Shown: one piece after another, positions 26,001-34,107 of the stretch
Numbering within the stretch: the first letter of the stretch is position 1
Layout: each line of letters opens with the position of its first letter
Assembly: GCA_964571855.1 (NCBI GenBank)
Contig: CAZNDO010000025.1
Span: 1-58,531 of the forward strand
DNA from: CAYYFX01 sp964571855
Lineage (GTDB): Bacteria; ARS69
Length of the DNA stretch: 58,531 nucleotides
Direction: 5' to 3'
Notes under the pieces: generated by a model
Database searches by the model: none
What the model saw: only the letters and a program-made list of their open reading frames with translations
What the model was told of the DNA's origin: nothing
Position numbers and translations under genes: made by a program

Positions 26001-28395
26001 AGGCCGGGTCCGCGGCCAGCGACTCCGTTCGCAGGACCTCCTCGAGCACCTCGATCGCCTCTTCCGCACGCGCGGTGAGCCGGAGCCCGCGGGCCAGGAG
26101 CACGTGGACCCGGATGCGCTCCGTCGACGACCGGCGTCCGAGCCGCGGAAGGCCCTCGATCAGCTCACGGGCGAGGTCGACGAGATCACCGTACCGGCCC
26201 GTCACCTCCCGCGACTGCAGCCATGCCAGCGCGAAGGGCACGAGCGAGCGCGTGCCCCGGCGCCCGAGCAGCGCGTATGCCGCGCGCCACAACCGGTCGG
26301 CCTCCACGTGGGCCCCCGCGTCCGCGGCGGCGGCGGCCGCCGCCGCCAGCGTCGCGGCGGCTTGGGCCGGCTTGCCGGACCGCTCGAGGTGATACGCGAG
26401 CACCTGCGCCGGGGCGGCGACCGGTCGCGTGGTCAGCTCCGTGACGATCCGGGCGTGCCACTTCCTGCGGGCCGTGGGGGCGACACGGTCGGCGACGGCG
26501 CGCGCGAGTTGCGGGCGCAGGAACCGGAAGTGCGGGGGACTGGCCGGCGTCCGGACGAGGAGTCCGTCGCGACAGGCGTCGCCGAGGAACGCGACGGGAT
26601 CCTCGGCGCCGTTCTTCCCCAGGGAGAGCAACGACGGATCGAAATCCCGGCCATCCTCGCCGAGCAGGGCGGCGCGCTCCAGCAGGGACCGGCGCCCGCC
26701 CGTCCAGCGCCGCAGCACGGTCGACACGTCTCCGGACGCCGCATGGAGGTGGATCCCGTCGAGCGCCTTCGGATCCAGGGTCCACGCCGGCCCGTTCCGG
26801 TGCAGGACCCCCTTCTCGAACAGATGCACGAGGGCGCCGTGCACGAGGCCGGGCAGTCCGCCGACCTCGCGCACCAGCCAGTGCGACAGCGCCACGAGCG
26901 GCACCCGGTCCAGCGGCGCCCCGCCGGGCGAGTCCAGATGCTGCGCGACCAGAAGCGCCATCTCCTCCTCGCCGAACGGCTGGAGCCGGATGGCCGGCGC
27001 GCACGCGGGCGCGAGGCGTGCCAGGACGGACTCCGCCGCGGCATCCACCGCCACGAAGACGCGCGCGCGCGTCCCCGCGATCCGGCGCGCCAGCCGCTCC
27101 ACGATCTCCACGCTGTCCGCGTCCGCGCGCTCCAGCGAGTCCACGAGGAACAGGCCTTCGCGCCGGGCCGAGCCCGGCTCCCCGAGGAGTCGCTCGACCA
27201 GTGACGCCAGGAAGAAGGATCGCGTCGTTGCGGGATCCGGGTCCGTGAGCGATGCCGACGGGTGGGAGCCGTCTCCGAGATCCACGACCGTGCCCGCGTG
27301 CCGGACCCGGCGCACCACGGCAAGCGGCATGTCGGGGGCCTCCCGCGCGTCGGAGGACACGGCGGCCACGCCGTCCTGCTGCATCCGGCGCGCGAGCTCC
27401 TGCAGGAACCGCGACTTGCCGGTTCCGGGCGGACCGGTGACGAGCGTCACGCGCCCGGCCCGCCCGTCGTCCCTCGCGGAGGCCAGGAAGTCCTCGAGAC
27501 CGACCGGATCGAGCGCGGGCCGCGGGGGCCGCGACGCCGCCTCCTCCGGCGGCTCGCGCCCGGCCAACGGCGCGACCCGGCGCATGATCTCGCGGGCCGT
27601 CGGCGGGCGGAGCCAGGGGGCACGCTGCAGCAGCGCGTCCACGAGGTCCGCCCACCGCGGATCGCACGCCGGGCAGGCCTCGCGCAGCCGCGGCGGAACC
27701 GCACGCAGGTTCGCCAGGATCTCGTGCAGATCGGAGTCGCCGAACGGCGGACGCCCCGCGAGGGTCCCGAAGATCGTGACCCCCAGCGCCCAGAAGTCGG
27801 CGCGCAGGTCCGCCGGCCACCCGTTCAACTGCTCGGGTGACCAGTAGGCCGGTGTCCCGGTGACGCGCCCGTCGCGCTCGCCGACCCGTCGAGCGTCGCC
27901 GAAGTCCGCGAGGAGCACGCGCTCCACGTCGCCGCGGGCGGACATCGCCACGAGGATGTTCTGCGGCTTCAGGTCGCCGTGGATGATGTCGTGCGCGTGG
28001 GCGTGCTCCAGCGCCGACGCCACGCCGAGCACGACCAGGGCGAGCGCGGCGTCGCCGCCGCGGGCGCGGACTTCCGGGAGCGGGACCGCGTCGATCCACG
28101 GCATGTCGTAGCGGAGAAGCCCGTCCGTGCCGCGGCGGAGGTTCGCCACGGGCATGACGTGCGGGTGGCCCGGGTGCAGGCCAAGGCGCTCGTGGTGCGC
28201 GAACTCGCGGCGGAAGGCCAACTCGGCCGCGGCGTCCCCGAGGCAGGTCTTGACCGCGATGCGCTCGCCGGTCCCCCGGCGCCGCGCCCGCCAGACCTCC
28301 CCGGAGCCGCCGCGGCCCAGGAGCGCCTCCGGCACGAGCCCTTCGGCCTGGAACGCGGAGCGGACGGATGGTTGCACGATCGACGACGGTAGCAT
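23098..28395 (-). CDS. giant regulator: Ser/Thr kinase - ATPase - TPR - GAF - sigma54-activator-like AAA+ - Fis HTH
   Basis: The 1765-residue protein combines six modules. A Hanks-type kinase spans about 15-275, with GRGGSGEVW, HGDLKPQN (HGD replaces HRD, a non-RD kinase) and DFG. An AAA/STAND-like ATPase follows with P-loop TGPPGTGKS near 320. Helical TPR repeats span about 700-1165 and a GAF domain about 1230-1370. An AAA+ module like NtrC-family activators has Walker A TGPTGCGKD near 1435, and a Fis-type HTH (GGNVTKAAQRLGW) lies near 1690. In the AAA+ module the sigma54-contacting GAFTGA loop is GAATDV and Walker B reads FLNEVGD where FLDEIG is usual, so sigma54 activation is doubtful. ATG 28395 is preferred to an upstream TTG (28428) that overlaps the neighbouring gene. 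It lies 16 bp downstream of the membrane-TPR gene, probably in one operon. Confidence 0.9.
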   Translation of the reverse strand: MLPSSIVQPSVRSAFQAEGLVPEALLGRGGSGEVWRARRRGTGERIAVKTCLGDAAAELAFRREFAHHERLGLHPGHPHVMPVANLRRGTDGLLRYDMPWIDAVPLPEVRARGGDAALALVVLGVASALEHAHAHDIIHGDLKPQNILVAMSARGDVERVLLADFGDARRVGERDGRVTGTPAYWSPEQLNGWPADLRADFWALGVTIFGTLAGRPPFGDSDLHEILANLRAVPPRLREACPACDPRWADLVDALLQRAPWLRPPTAREIMRRVAPLAGREPPEEAASRPPRPALDPVGLEDFLASARDDGRAGRVTLVTGPPGTGKSRFLQELARRMQQDGVAAVSSDAREAPDMPLAVVRRVRHAGTVVDLGDGSHPSASLTDPDPATTRSFFLASLVERLLGEPGSARREGLFLVDSLERADADSVEIVERLARRIAGTRARVFVAVDAAAESVLARLAPACAPAIRLQPFGEEEMALLVAQHLDSPGGAPLDRVPLVALSHWLVREVGGLPGLVHGALVHLFEKGVLHRNGPAWTLDPKALDGIHLHAASGDVSTVLRRWTGGRRSLLERAALLGEDGRDFDPSLLSLGKNGAEDPVAFLGDACRDGLLVRTPASPPHFRFLRPQLARAVADRVAPTARRKWHARIVTELTTRPVAAPAQVLAYHLERSGKPAQAAATLAAAAAAAADAGAHVEADRLWRAAYALLGRRGTRSLVPFALAWLQSREVTGRYGDLVDLARELIEGLPRLGRRSSTERIRVHVLLARGLRLTARAEEAIEVLEEVLRTESLAADPAFAVLAGRELGQAETQLGRWDRAREALLRARSIAVEAGLGALAGSAEIALGAVEWHCADFESALEWLRSAESRCAAAGARDLIPSAWGHRAVCHWYLAETDLAATLHRRAAEEYLRRHRYAECARSLRNLAHVLTELGRFEEAGDALDRSDAICRADRDPRQRSFYEYGRARLALHRGRLEEATRRAESACDLARESGDTQVMISHGCLKALVELEAGRHDDAEATATRALLDAEKHGDHWGVAKCLFLIGSAQHRQGRLAEALAALDRAARVAADKRQPVAGFRVELARAAARAAAGDHDGARASLAAASRLQARAGSAFWDGLVHRTSADVMLAAGRPEEARDALARAYEIFAGLQAERWRGDTLFAQSRVWARLGRGDAARSAHETGRVLYRGLGLAPPPPARGVAEGHVAGEAATRLFADAASMLRRFLAPGSLDQVLDRIVDAVNAHLGTERVLIALLDLRTGRLQARAARLMDPQSSKDAMAISWSTVEAARTRGEPIVSNDALEDSRLNAKESVRALRIRSLAAIPLQAGGETIGALYADHRSLPGLFGPETVAVLRFLAELATVCIRVAGRLEVQERGIRHLRAEVEGQDVVLPDDLAGVTVIGSSPRMRALLRRGKQAAKAGRTILLTGPTGCGKDHFARILHGISGLEGGLHPVILTGVTGSLFLAEIFGVEKGAATDVAARAGRAERAQGGTLFLNEVGDLSPELQATLLDFLDRRVFQRVGSAEDVKFVGLVVLATNADLEAKVADGSFRADLYYRITGVTLRIPSLEDRIQDLPELAAAFLRVRAAEHGHPGWVLSADALEYLRNRRWPGNIRELFSVLDIGVDAVLADGSRVILREHLDPDPASVADAAGAPPPVPPPSLPTAEEAEIRLIEWALAETGGNVTKAAQRLGWTETKLRRRLEKYGLWHLATGRKGRNRRPRRPGNDGARDDPAVGSGRNRGEAGKNRQTAKRTPR

Positions 28396-28411
28396 CGGCG
28401 TGGCGCCGGGA

Positions 28412-30463
28412 TCAACGCTTCGAGGCAACCGGGGCCGGTCCCGGATCGAAGCCGATGTCCGTCAGCACGGCACGAACCGGCGGCGCGGGCAGGGAATCGG
28501 CCGCCGATTCGAAGCGCCCGAGGTACGCGCGCTGGCCGGGATCCGCGGCGACGGCGCGGGTCCATACGGCGCGGGCCTCGGCGTGCGCGCCCCGCCGCCA
28601 CAGCAGGATGCCGTGGTTCACGAGGATGCGTCCCTCCGCCGGCGGGGCGACCGTGGCCGCCGCGTCCGCCGCCGCCGCCGACTCGCGCTCCGCCGCGTCC
28701 GCGCGTCCCGCCGCGGCGAGCCGCCGGGCGCGCAGCGCATGCAACAGGACCCACTCCGGCTCGCGCGCGGAGATCTCCGCGAGGAGCGTGTCCGCCCCGG
28801 CCGTGTCACCCGCCGAGAGCGCGCGATCCGCGAGATGCGCGCGGGCGACGAGGCTTCCCGGGTCGCGCGCCCGCGCCTCGGCGAGCAGCTCCAGCGAACG
28901 CGTCGCGTCGCCCTGCCGCTCGCGGCGCACGCCCAGGGCCTCGTGCGCGAACCCGGGGCCGTCGGGGCCGGCGCGCACCGCGTCGACGAGCGCCTGCTCG
29001 GCGCGCGCGTCGTCCCCGGCGATGCCGGCCTGCCATGCCGTCCGCAGCGCGTGCGCGTAACCCGGCCCGGCGGGGGACAGGGGCACCGGGCGCAACGCCC
29101 AGACGGTGTCGCGGACCGCCCCCGTCTCGCCGCGCCGGACCGTGCGGGGCGCGTACGCGGCCAGGAACCCGGGCGACTCGAATGCGGCGATCTCGCGGCG
29201 CGTGGACGGCGCGCGCCCCTGCGCGAAGACCACCCAGTCCGGCCGCGGGTCCGGGAGCGCGCCGTCCGCTCGCAACGGGTGCACGGGACGACCCGACAGG
29301 GCGGCGAGCGCGCCCGTCGCCTCGGCGGCGGCGGTCGCGCCGGCGTCGCCCTGGCGCCAGAGCAGCACGCCCAACTGCGCGCCGCGAACGGCCGCCGCGC
29401 GCAACTCCCGGCGTTGCCGCTCCGTGTCCCCGAGGCCGAGCAGCAGCGCGAGCAGGGGCAGGAGGAACGCGAGCACGAGCAGCCGCGGGCCAGCTGCGCT
29501 CCGCGGGGCGATGCCCGCGGCGGTCCGGGCGAGCAGCAGCGACGCGGCCGGCGCGAACAAAGCGGTGGCGCCGAGGAACTCGCCCGGGGCCGCGAGCCCG
29601 AAGGCCGCGCCGAGCGCGACGACAAACGGGACGATGGACCGCGCCGGCTGGCGGCCGGGACCGCGGCCGAATGCCGCCGCCAGCGGAAGCAGCAGGAGAC
29701 CCCCCGCCCACGCGGAACGGAGGGCATCTGCCGCGGAGAGCCACCCGCCCGTCCCGGGGCGTGCCGCTTCGACGAGGTAGCGGATGGCCTCGCCGCGGTG
29801 GCCCGGCGGAAGCGCCGCGGCCGCGCCGGCCAGCGCCGCCACGACGGCCGCGGGTGCCGCGAGGGCGCGGGGCGAGAAGCGGTCGGGGAGACCGGGGGAG
29901 ACGTGCAGGGCGATCGCCGCGGGCAGGGCCCAGGGTGTCGCGAGGATCGCGAGCCACGCCGGCCAGGTCGCGCGGGGCGCCCGGCTCCCGCGCCGCGCCC
30001 GCTCGAGCGCGATCGCCAGCAGCAATCCCCCCAGCGCCGCGTCCGGCCGGTGCGGGAACGACGCGGCGAGGCCGGGGGGGAGCAGCAGGAACGAGACACC
30101 CAGCAGCGCCACCGGCAGGCCGCCCGCGCGCAGCAGGACCCGCACGATCCACGCCGCGACCACTCCCAGGAGGACCGCGCCGGCGAGCGCCAGCTTGCGC
30201 TCCGGATCGGCCGTCAGCGCCGCGCCCAGCGCACTCGCGAGGGCGCCCAGCGGGGGTGCATGGGTTCCCCCGGGCGGCACCGTCCAGGCGTCGAGCGAGA
30301 GGCGCAGCAGCGAGTTCCCGGCACGCACGAGGTGGAAGCCGACGTCCGAGGTCATCGGCGACCCCAGCCCCCGCAGGATCCCCACGCCGGCGGCCGCCAG
30401 GGGCAGCACCACACCGACCCCGCGCGGCACGGAGCGCGACCCGGGGGCGTCATCGGGTATCAT
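28412..30463 (-). CDS. polytopic membrane protein with C-terminal TPR-like repeats
   Basis: This 683-residue protein has about ten hydrophobic segments in the first 400 residues (e.g. GVVLPLAAAGVGILRG, LALAGAVLLGVVAAWIV, LLVLAFLLPLLALLLGLG). About 250 Ala/Arg-rich helical residues follow with TPR spacing (GYAHALRTAWQAGIAGDDARA, VNHGILLWRRGAHAEARAVW). The organisation resembles GT-C-like or DUF2723-type membrane proteins with TPR tails, but no catalytic acidic motif is obvious, so the function is unknown. ATG 30463 is chosen because AAAGGGA lies 5-6 nt upstream; a GTG further up (30508) would overlap the divergent peroxiredoxin gene. The giant kinase gene follows after 16 bp. Confidence 0.7.
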   Translation of the reverse strand: MIPDDAPGSRSVPRGVGVVLPLAAAGVGILRGLGSPMTSDVGFHLVRAGNSLLRLSLDAWTVPPGGTHAPPLGALASALGAALTADPERKLALAGAVLLGVVAAWIVRVLLRAGGLPVALLGVSFLLLPPGLAASFPHRPDAALGGLLLAIALERARRGSRAPRATWPAWLAILATPWALPAAIALHVSPGLPDRFSPRALAAPAAVVAALAGAAAALPPGHRGEAIRYLVEAARPGTGGWLSAADALRSAWAGGLLLLPLAAAFGRGPGRQPARSIVPFVVALGAAFGLAAPGEFLGATALFAPAASLLLARTAAGIAPRSAAGPRLLVLAFLLPLLALLLGLGDTERQRRELRAAAVRGAQLGVLLWRQGDAGATAAAEATGALAALSGRPVHPLRADGALPDPRPDWVVFAQGRAPSTRREIAAFESPGFLAAYAPRTVRRGETGAVRDTVWALRPVPLSPAGPGYAHALRTAWQAGIAGDDARAEQALVDAVRAGPDGPGFAHEALGVRRERQGDATRSLELLAEARARDPGSLVARAHLADRALSAGDTAGADTLLAEISAREPEWVLLHALRARRLAAAGRADAAERESAAAADAAATVAPPAEGRILVNHGILLWRRGAHAEARAVWTRAVAADPGQRAYLGRFESAADSLPAPPVRAVLTDIGFDPGPAPVASKR

Positions 30464-30492
30464 GCCGGTCCCTTTCGCATGCGGAGGCCGGC

Positions 30493-30969
30493 GTGGCGAA
30501 CGAGGCACCGCGTCCGGGCGACCTCGCCCCGGACTTCCGGCTCCCCTCCACGGAGGGGCGCGACATCACGCTGTCGGAGCATCGCGGCCGCCCCGTGGTG
30601 CTGTACTTCTACCCGAAGGACATGACGCCCGGCTGCACGACCGAGGCGTGCGACTTCCGCGACCGGCACGACGCGCTCCGCGCGGCGGGCGCGGTGCTCC
30701 TCGGCGTGAGCCCGGACCCCGTGGCCGCGCACCATCGCTTCGCCGGGAAACACTCGCTGCCGTTCCCCCTGCTCGCGGACGAGGAGCATTCGGCCCAGCT
30801 CGCCTACGGCGTGCGGAAGAAGAAGAGCATGTACGGCCGCACCTTCCTCGGCGTGGAGCGCAGCACGTTCCTGATCGACGCGGAGGGGATCCTCCGGCGG
30901 GTCTGGCGGAAGGTCAAGGTGGCCGGGCACGCGGAAGAGGTGCTCGAAGCGGTACGCTCGCTCGGCTAG
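30493..30969 (+). CDS. bcp: thiol peroxidase, PrxQ/BCP family peroxiredoxin
   Basis: This 158-residue cytoplasmic peroxidase reduces H2O2 and organic peroxides using thioredoxin. The peroxidatic Cys is in DMTPGCTTEAC and the resolving Cys lies five residues later, the atypical two-Cys arrangement of PrxQ/BCP. The family segments GDLAPDFRLPS, VVLYFYPKD and FPLLADEE are all present. The GTG at 30493 has GGAGG 7 nt upstream and gives the expected N-terminus. It is divergent from the membrane-TPR gene with only 29 bp between the starts, so their promoters overlap or lie inside the coding regions. Confidence 0.94.
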   Translation: MANEAPRPGDLAPDFRLPSTEGRDITLSEHRGRPVVLYFYPKDMTPGCTTEACDFRDRHDALRAAGAVLLGVSPDPVAAHHRFAGKHSLPFPLLADEEHSAQLAYGVRKKKSMYGRTFLGVERSTFLIDAEGILRRVWRKVKVAGHAEEVLEAVRSLG

Positions 30970-31003
30970 GGCCCGGCGTGCGGTCAGGCCGGCGCCGCGT
31001 GCC

Positions 31004-31495
31004 TCAGGCCGCGCCGCCGTTCAGGAGGGCGCGCTTCGCCAGGGCCAGGACGTCCCGCTCCCCCGCATGGTGCAGGAGCCGGCCCGCCACCTCGAGGGGG
31101 AACCAGCGCACCGCGGCGACCTCCGCGTCGTGGTCGTCGGTGGAGCCGTCGAGGAACTCGATGAGGAAGAAGTGCACGGTCTTCGCAACGGCGCGACGGG
31201 CGCCGTCGTCCGTGCGCGCCTGGTAGGTGTACTCGATGCGGTGCAGCTTCCGTCGGATCTCGCCCGACAGTCCCGTCTCCTCCCGAACCTCGCGCAGCGC
31301 GGCGTCCTCCAGCGTCTCGGAGGGCTCCACCCGCCCCTTCGGCAGGCACCACATGGGCCCGCGTGCGGTCTGCGTGAGCGCCACCTCGAAGCCGCCCGCG
31401 GCATGGCGGTAGACCACGCCCCCGGAGGAGATTTCGAGTTGCCGTTCCACCGGATTCTCCCGACTATGCGAGGGCTGCCAACGCTCCATGGACAC
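31004..31495 (-). CDS. Nudix hydrolase
   Basis: This 163-residue protein carries a full Nudix box, GRVEPSETLEDAALREVREETGL, near residues 54-76, written here as G-x5-E-x7-REVREETGL. The preceding ISSGGVVYR and PMWCLPKG are typical of Ap4A/(d)NTP-type Nudix enzymes of bacteria. The product hydrolyses a nucleoside diphosphate linked to some group X; the exact substrate is open. The listed start is GTG 31495, but GGGAGA precedes a GTG at 31450 (VERQLEISSGG) by 5 nt and that shorter form keeps the whole domain, so it may be the true start. It converges with bcp and is divergent from the YkgJ gene. Confidence 0.87.
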   Translation of the reverse strand: MSMERWQPSHSRENPVERQLEISSGGVVYRHAAGGFEVALTQTARGPMWCLPKGRVEPSETLEDAALREVREETGLSGEIRRKLHRIEYTYQARTDDGARRAVAKTVHFFLIEFLDGSTDDHDAEVAAVRWFPLEVAGRLLHHAGERDVLALAKRALLNGGAA

Positions 31496-31590
31496 TAGCA
31501 GATCGGGAACACGGTGTCCCCCCCGCGGGACGTGGTACGCTCGTCGGTCCGGGCGACGCGCAGGAACAGGAAGGCGAGAAGGAAGGCTGA

Positions 31591-32337
31591 ATGGACACTC
31601 GGGTACGGGGAACGCTCACGAAACGCCTCGCGCGGATCGCCGGCAAGGTCATCCGCCCGGCCGATCTCCTGCATGACGACCGGATCACCCTGGCGCCGCG
31701 CGCCGCGGTGAAAGTGCCGGACTGCGAGAACTGCCCGGACCGGTGCTGCGTGCACAAGGAGCCGGACTCGGGCATCCTCCTGTCCCTGCGGGACGTGGCC
31801 CACCTCGTGGACTCGGGGCTGGGCCACCTGATCGTGGGGAAGTTCACCTTCCGGCGGGACCGCAAGGGGCGCATCACCGAGGACGTGGAGGAGATGCCGC
31901 GGCTCGCGAAGCAGCCGGACGGCAACTGCCACTTCTACGACGAGCCCACCGGCCGGTGCACGGGGTACGGCACGCGTCCCACCATCTGCCGGCGCTACCC
32001 GTACGAGGTGGCGTACCGGCCGGGCAGCGGGAAACCGTTCGCGCGGTTCATCCCGTGGGCCACGTGTCCCACCATCCGCGTGGAGCGGGGCGATGCGTCG
32101 GTGGCGCAGATGACGAAGGACGCGGTCTTCGACGAGAACATCGCGTTCGAGGACGCCATGCTGATCCCGGACGCGCTCGACGATCTGCGGCGCGCGGGAT
32201 TCGACCCGTGGCTGCCCCCGCCCGAGGAGTGTCCGGGGTACGTGCCGCCGCGCCGCGCGTCGACGCGTCGCCCCGCGCGCGCCGCGAACGGGCGCCGCGG
32301 ACGGTCCGCCGAGCCCGTGGGGGCGCGGCGCCGATGA
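31591..32337 (+). CDS. YkgJ-family cysteine cluster protein
   Basis: The 248-residue protein has the CxxCxxCC-type zinc/iron-chelating pattern: CENCPDRCC near residue 47, then GNCHFYDE, RCTGYGTRPTICRRYPY and WATCP. The family is widespread, thought to bind Fe-S or zinc, and of unsettled function. The C-terminal 30 residues are Arg/Pro-rich and may be disordered. The ATG follows AGGAAGG. The stop overlaps the start of the arginine-deiminase-family gene as ATGA, so the two are translationally coupled, an unexpected pairing of a cytoplasmic metal-binding protein with an exported enzyme. Confidence 0.85.
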   Translation: MDTRVRGTLTKRLARIAGKVIRPADLLHDDRITLAPRAAVKVPDCENCPDRCCVHKEPDSGILLSLRDVAHLVDSGLGHLIVGKFTFRRDRKGRITEDVEEMPRLAKQPDGNCHFYDEPTGRCTGYGTRPTICRRYPYEVAYRPGSGKPFARFIPWATCPTIRVERGDASVAQMTKDAVFDENIAFEDAMLIPDALDDLRRAGFDPWLPPPEECPGYVPPRRASTRRPARAANGRRGRSAEPVGARRR

Positions 32338-34103
32338 GCATCCCGACGTTCGCGCGCCGGCTCCTCGTCGGCCTCGTTGTCGCGGTCGCCGCGTCGGCCG
32401 CCGCGGGCGGGGCACGGGCGGAGCGCGACGTGGACGGGATCGAGGAGCTGCTCCCGCACGCCGAGTCGGCATTGGAGTGGGAGCGCCTCGCGGCGCGCGG
32501 GCAGGCCCCGTCGCTTCCGGGGCTCCGGGCGGACGCGCCGCCGGCGGCGCCCATCCGCAACTGCGCGGAGTGGGAGCCCATGACCGGCGTGCTGATCCGG
32601 TACCCGCTCGGCCTGCCGTACGCGCTCCTGCGGGACCTGGACGACGTGCTCACCCTGCACGTCGTCGTGTCCTCGGGGCTGCTCGGCAGCGCGCGGGTCA
32701 ACCTCGCCGGGAACGGCGTGGACACGTCGCGCGTGGAGTTCCTCGTGCGGCCGAACGACTCCATCTGGACGCGGGACTACGGCCCGTGGTTCGTGTTCGA
32801 CGGGAACGGCGATCTCGTGATCGTGGACCACGTGTACAACCGTCCCGCGCGCCCGAACGACGACCTCATCCCCGTGCATCTCGGCACCGCGCTCGGCATC
32901 CCCGTGGTGCGGCACGACATGTGGCACACGGGCGGGAACTACATGACGGACGGCGCCGGCTGGAGCATGTCCACGGACCTCGTGTACGACGAGGCGCTGG
33001 TCGCGAACGGGATGACGCCGTCCGCGGTGGACGCGCTCATGGCGGACTACTACGGGATCCAGACGTACGACGTCGTGGACGACATCGAGTCCGGCGGGAT
33101 CCACCACATCGACACGTGGGGGAAGTTCCTCGACGAGGAGACGATCCTCATCAAGCGGGTGTGGCCGGCGCACCACACCTACGCGGCGCTGGAGCAGCGC
33201 GCCACGCTGATCGCGTCGCTGCCGGCGTCCACCGGCCGGAACTTCCGCGTGTTCCGCGTGGACTGCCACGACATCGGCGGCGGCGCGCCCGCGTCGTACA
33301 CGAACAGCCTGCTCGCGAACGGCGTGGTGTACATGCCGGCCTTCAACAACGCGGCGAGCGACAGCGCCGCCGCGAACGCGTACCGGGCGGCCATGCCGGG
33401 GTGGACGGTGCGCGCGTACGCGTACGGCGGATGGCTCACGGACGACGCGCTGCACTGCCGGACGAAGGGCGTGCCGGACGCGGGGATGCTGCGGGTGGCG
33501 CACGTGCCGCAGCGTGACGAGACCGCGGGTCCGGTGGCAATCGCCGCGCTCGTGGACGACCGGTCCGGGGCCGGGCTGGAGTCGGTGGACCTGTACTGGC
33601 GCCTCGACGGCGGCGCCTGGAACCAGGCGTCCATGGCGCCCGCCGGCGGCGACGACTGGACCGCGACCATCCCCTCCCCGCCCGCCGACGGCGTGTGCGA
33701 CTACTACGTGCTCGCTCGCGATCTCGCCGGCCGGGAGGAGGGCTCGCCGCGCACGGCGCCGGCGGGGTGGCACACGTTCCCGATCCTGGCGAACCCCGCC
33801 AGCGCCGCCGGCCTCGCGGGCGCCCCCGCGACCGTCGCGCCCTCGGCCGCGCCGAACCCGTTCCGGAACGCCACGCGCTTCTCCTTCGAGCTCGCCCATC
33901 CGGAGCGCGTGCGCCTGGAGGTGCACGACGTCGCCGGGCGCCGTGTCCGCACCCTGGAGGACGGGGTGCGCGGGGCCGGGCCGCAGTCCATCGCCTGGGA
34001 CGGCCGCGACGACGCCGGGCGTCCCGTGGCGGCCGGCGTGTACTACTTCCGCCTGCGCGCGGCGGGCCTCTCGTACGCGCGCCCCGTGGTGCTGGCCCGC
34101 TGA
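32334..34103 (+). CDS. secreted peptidylarginine/agmatine deiminase-family protein with FlgD-like tail
   Basis: This 589-residue protein has a signal peptide (RRLLVGLVVAVAASAAAGG) and a PAD_porph-type (PF04371) catalytic domain. WTRDYGPWF lies near residue 145, HIDTWGKFLDEE near 259 and a candidate nucleophile Cys in ALHCRTKG near 374. These match the Asp, His-x-Asp and Cys positions of guanidine-modifying enzymes. A beta-sandwich module (PVAIAALVDDRSG onward) follows, and residues about 503-589 are the sorting tail (APNPFRNAT, GRRVRTL, WDGRDDAG, AAGVYYFRL). The plan of signal peptide, deiminase, Ig-like module and tail recalls the Porphyromonas PPAD, which citrullinates proteins outside the cell. 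Substrate (peptidyl-arginine or agmatine) is unproven; export argues for peptides. ATGA overlap with the YkgJ gene. Confidence 0.88.
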   Translation: MSIPTFARRLLVGLVVAVAASAAAGGARAERDVDGIEELLPHAESALEWERLAARGQAPSLPGLRADAPPAAPIRNCAEWEPMTGVLIRYPLGLPYALLRDLDDVLTLHVVVSSGLLGSARVNLAGNGVDTSRVEFLVRPNDSIWTRDYGPWFVFDGNGDLVIVDHVYNRPARPNDDLIPVHLGTALGIPVVRHDMWHTGGNYMTDGAGWSMSTDLVYDEALVANGMTPSAVDALMADYYGIQTYDVVDDIESGGIHHIDTWGKFLDEETILIKRVWPAHHTYAALEQRATLIASLPASTGRNFRVFRVDCHDIGGGAPASYTNSLLANGVVYMPAFNNAASDSAAANAYRAAMPGWTVRAYAYGGWLTDDALHCRTKGVPDAGMLRVAHVPQRDETAGPVAIAALVDDRSGAGLESVDLYWRLDGGAWNQASMAPAGGDDWTATIPSPPADGVCDYYVLARDLAGREEGSPRTAPAGWHTFPILANPASAAGLAGAPATVAPSAAPNPFRNATRFSFELAHPERVRLEVHDVAGRRVRTLEDGVRGAGPQSIAWDGRDDAGRPVAAGVYYFRLRAAGLSYARPVVLAR

Positions 34104-34107
34104 CCGG

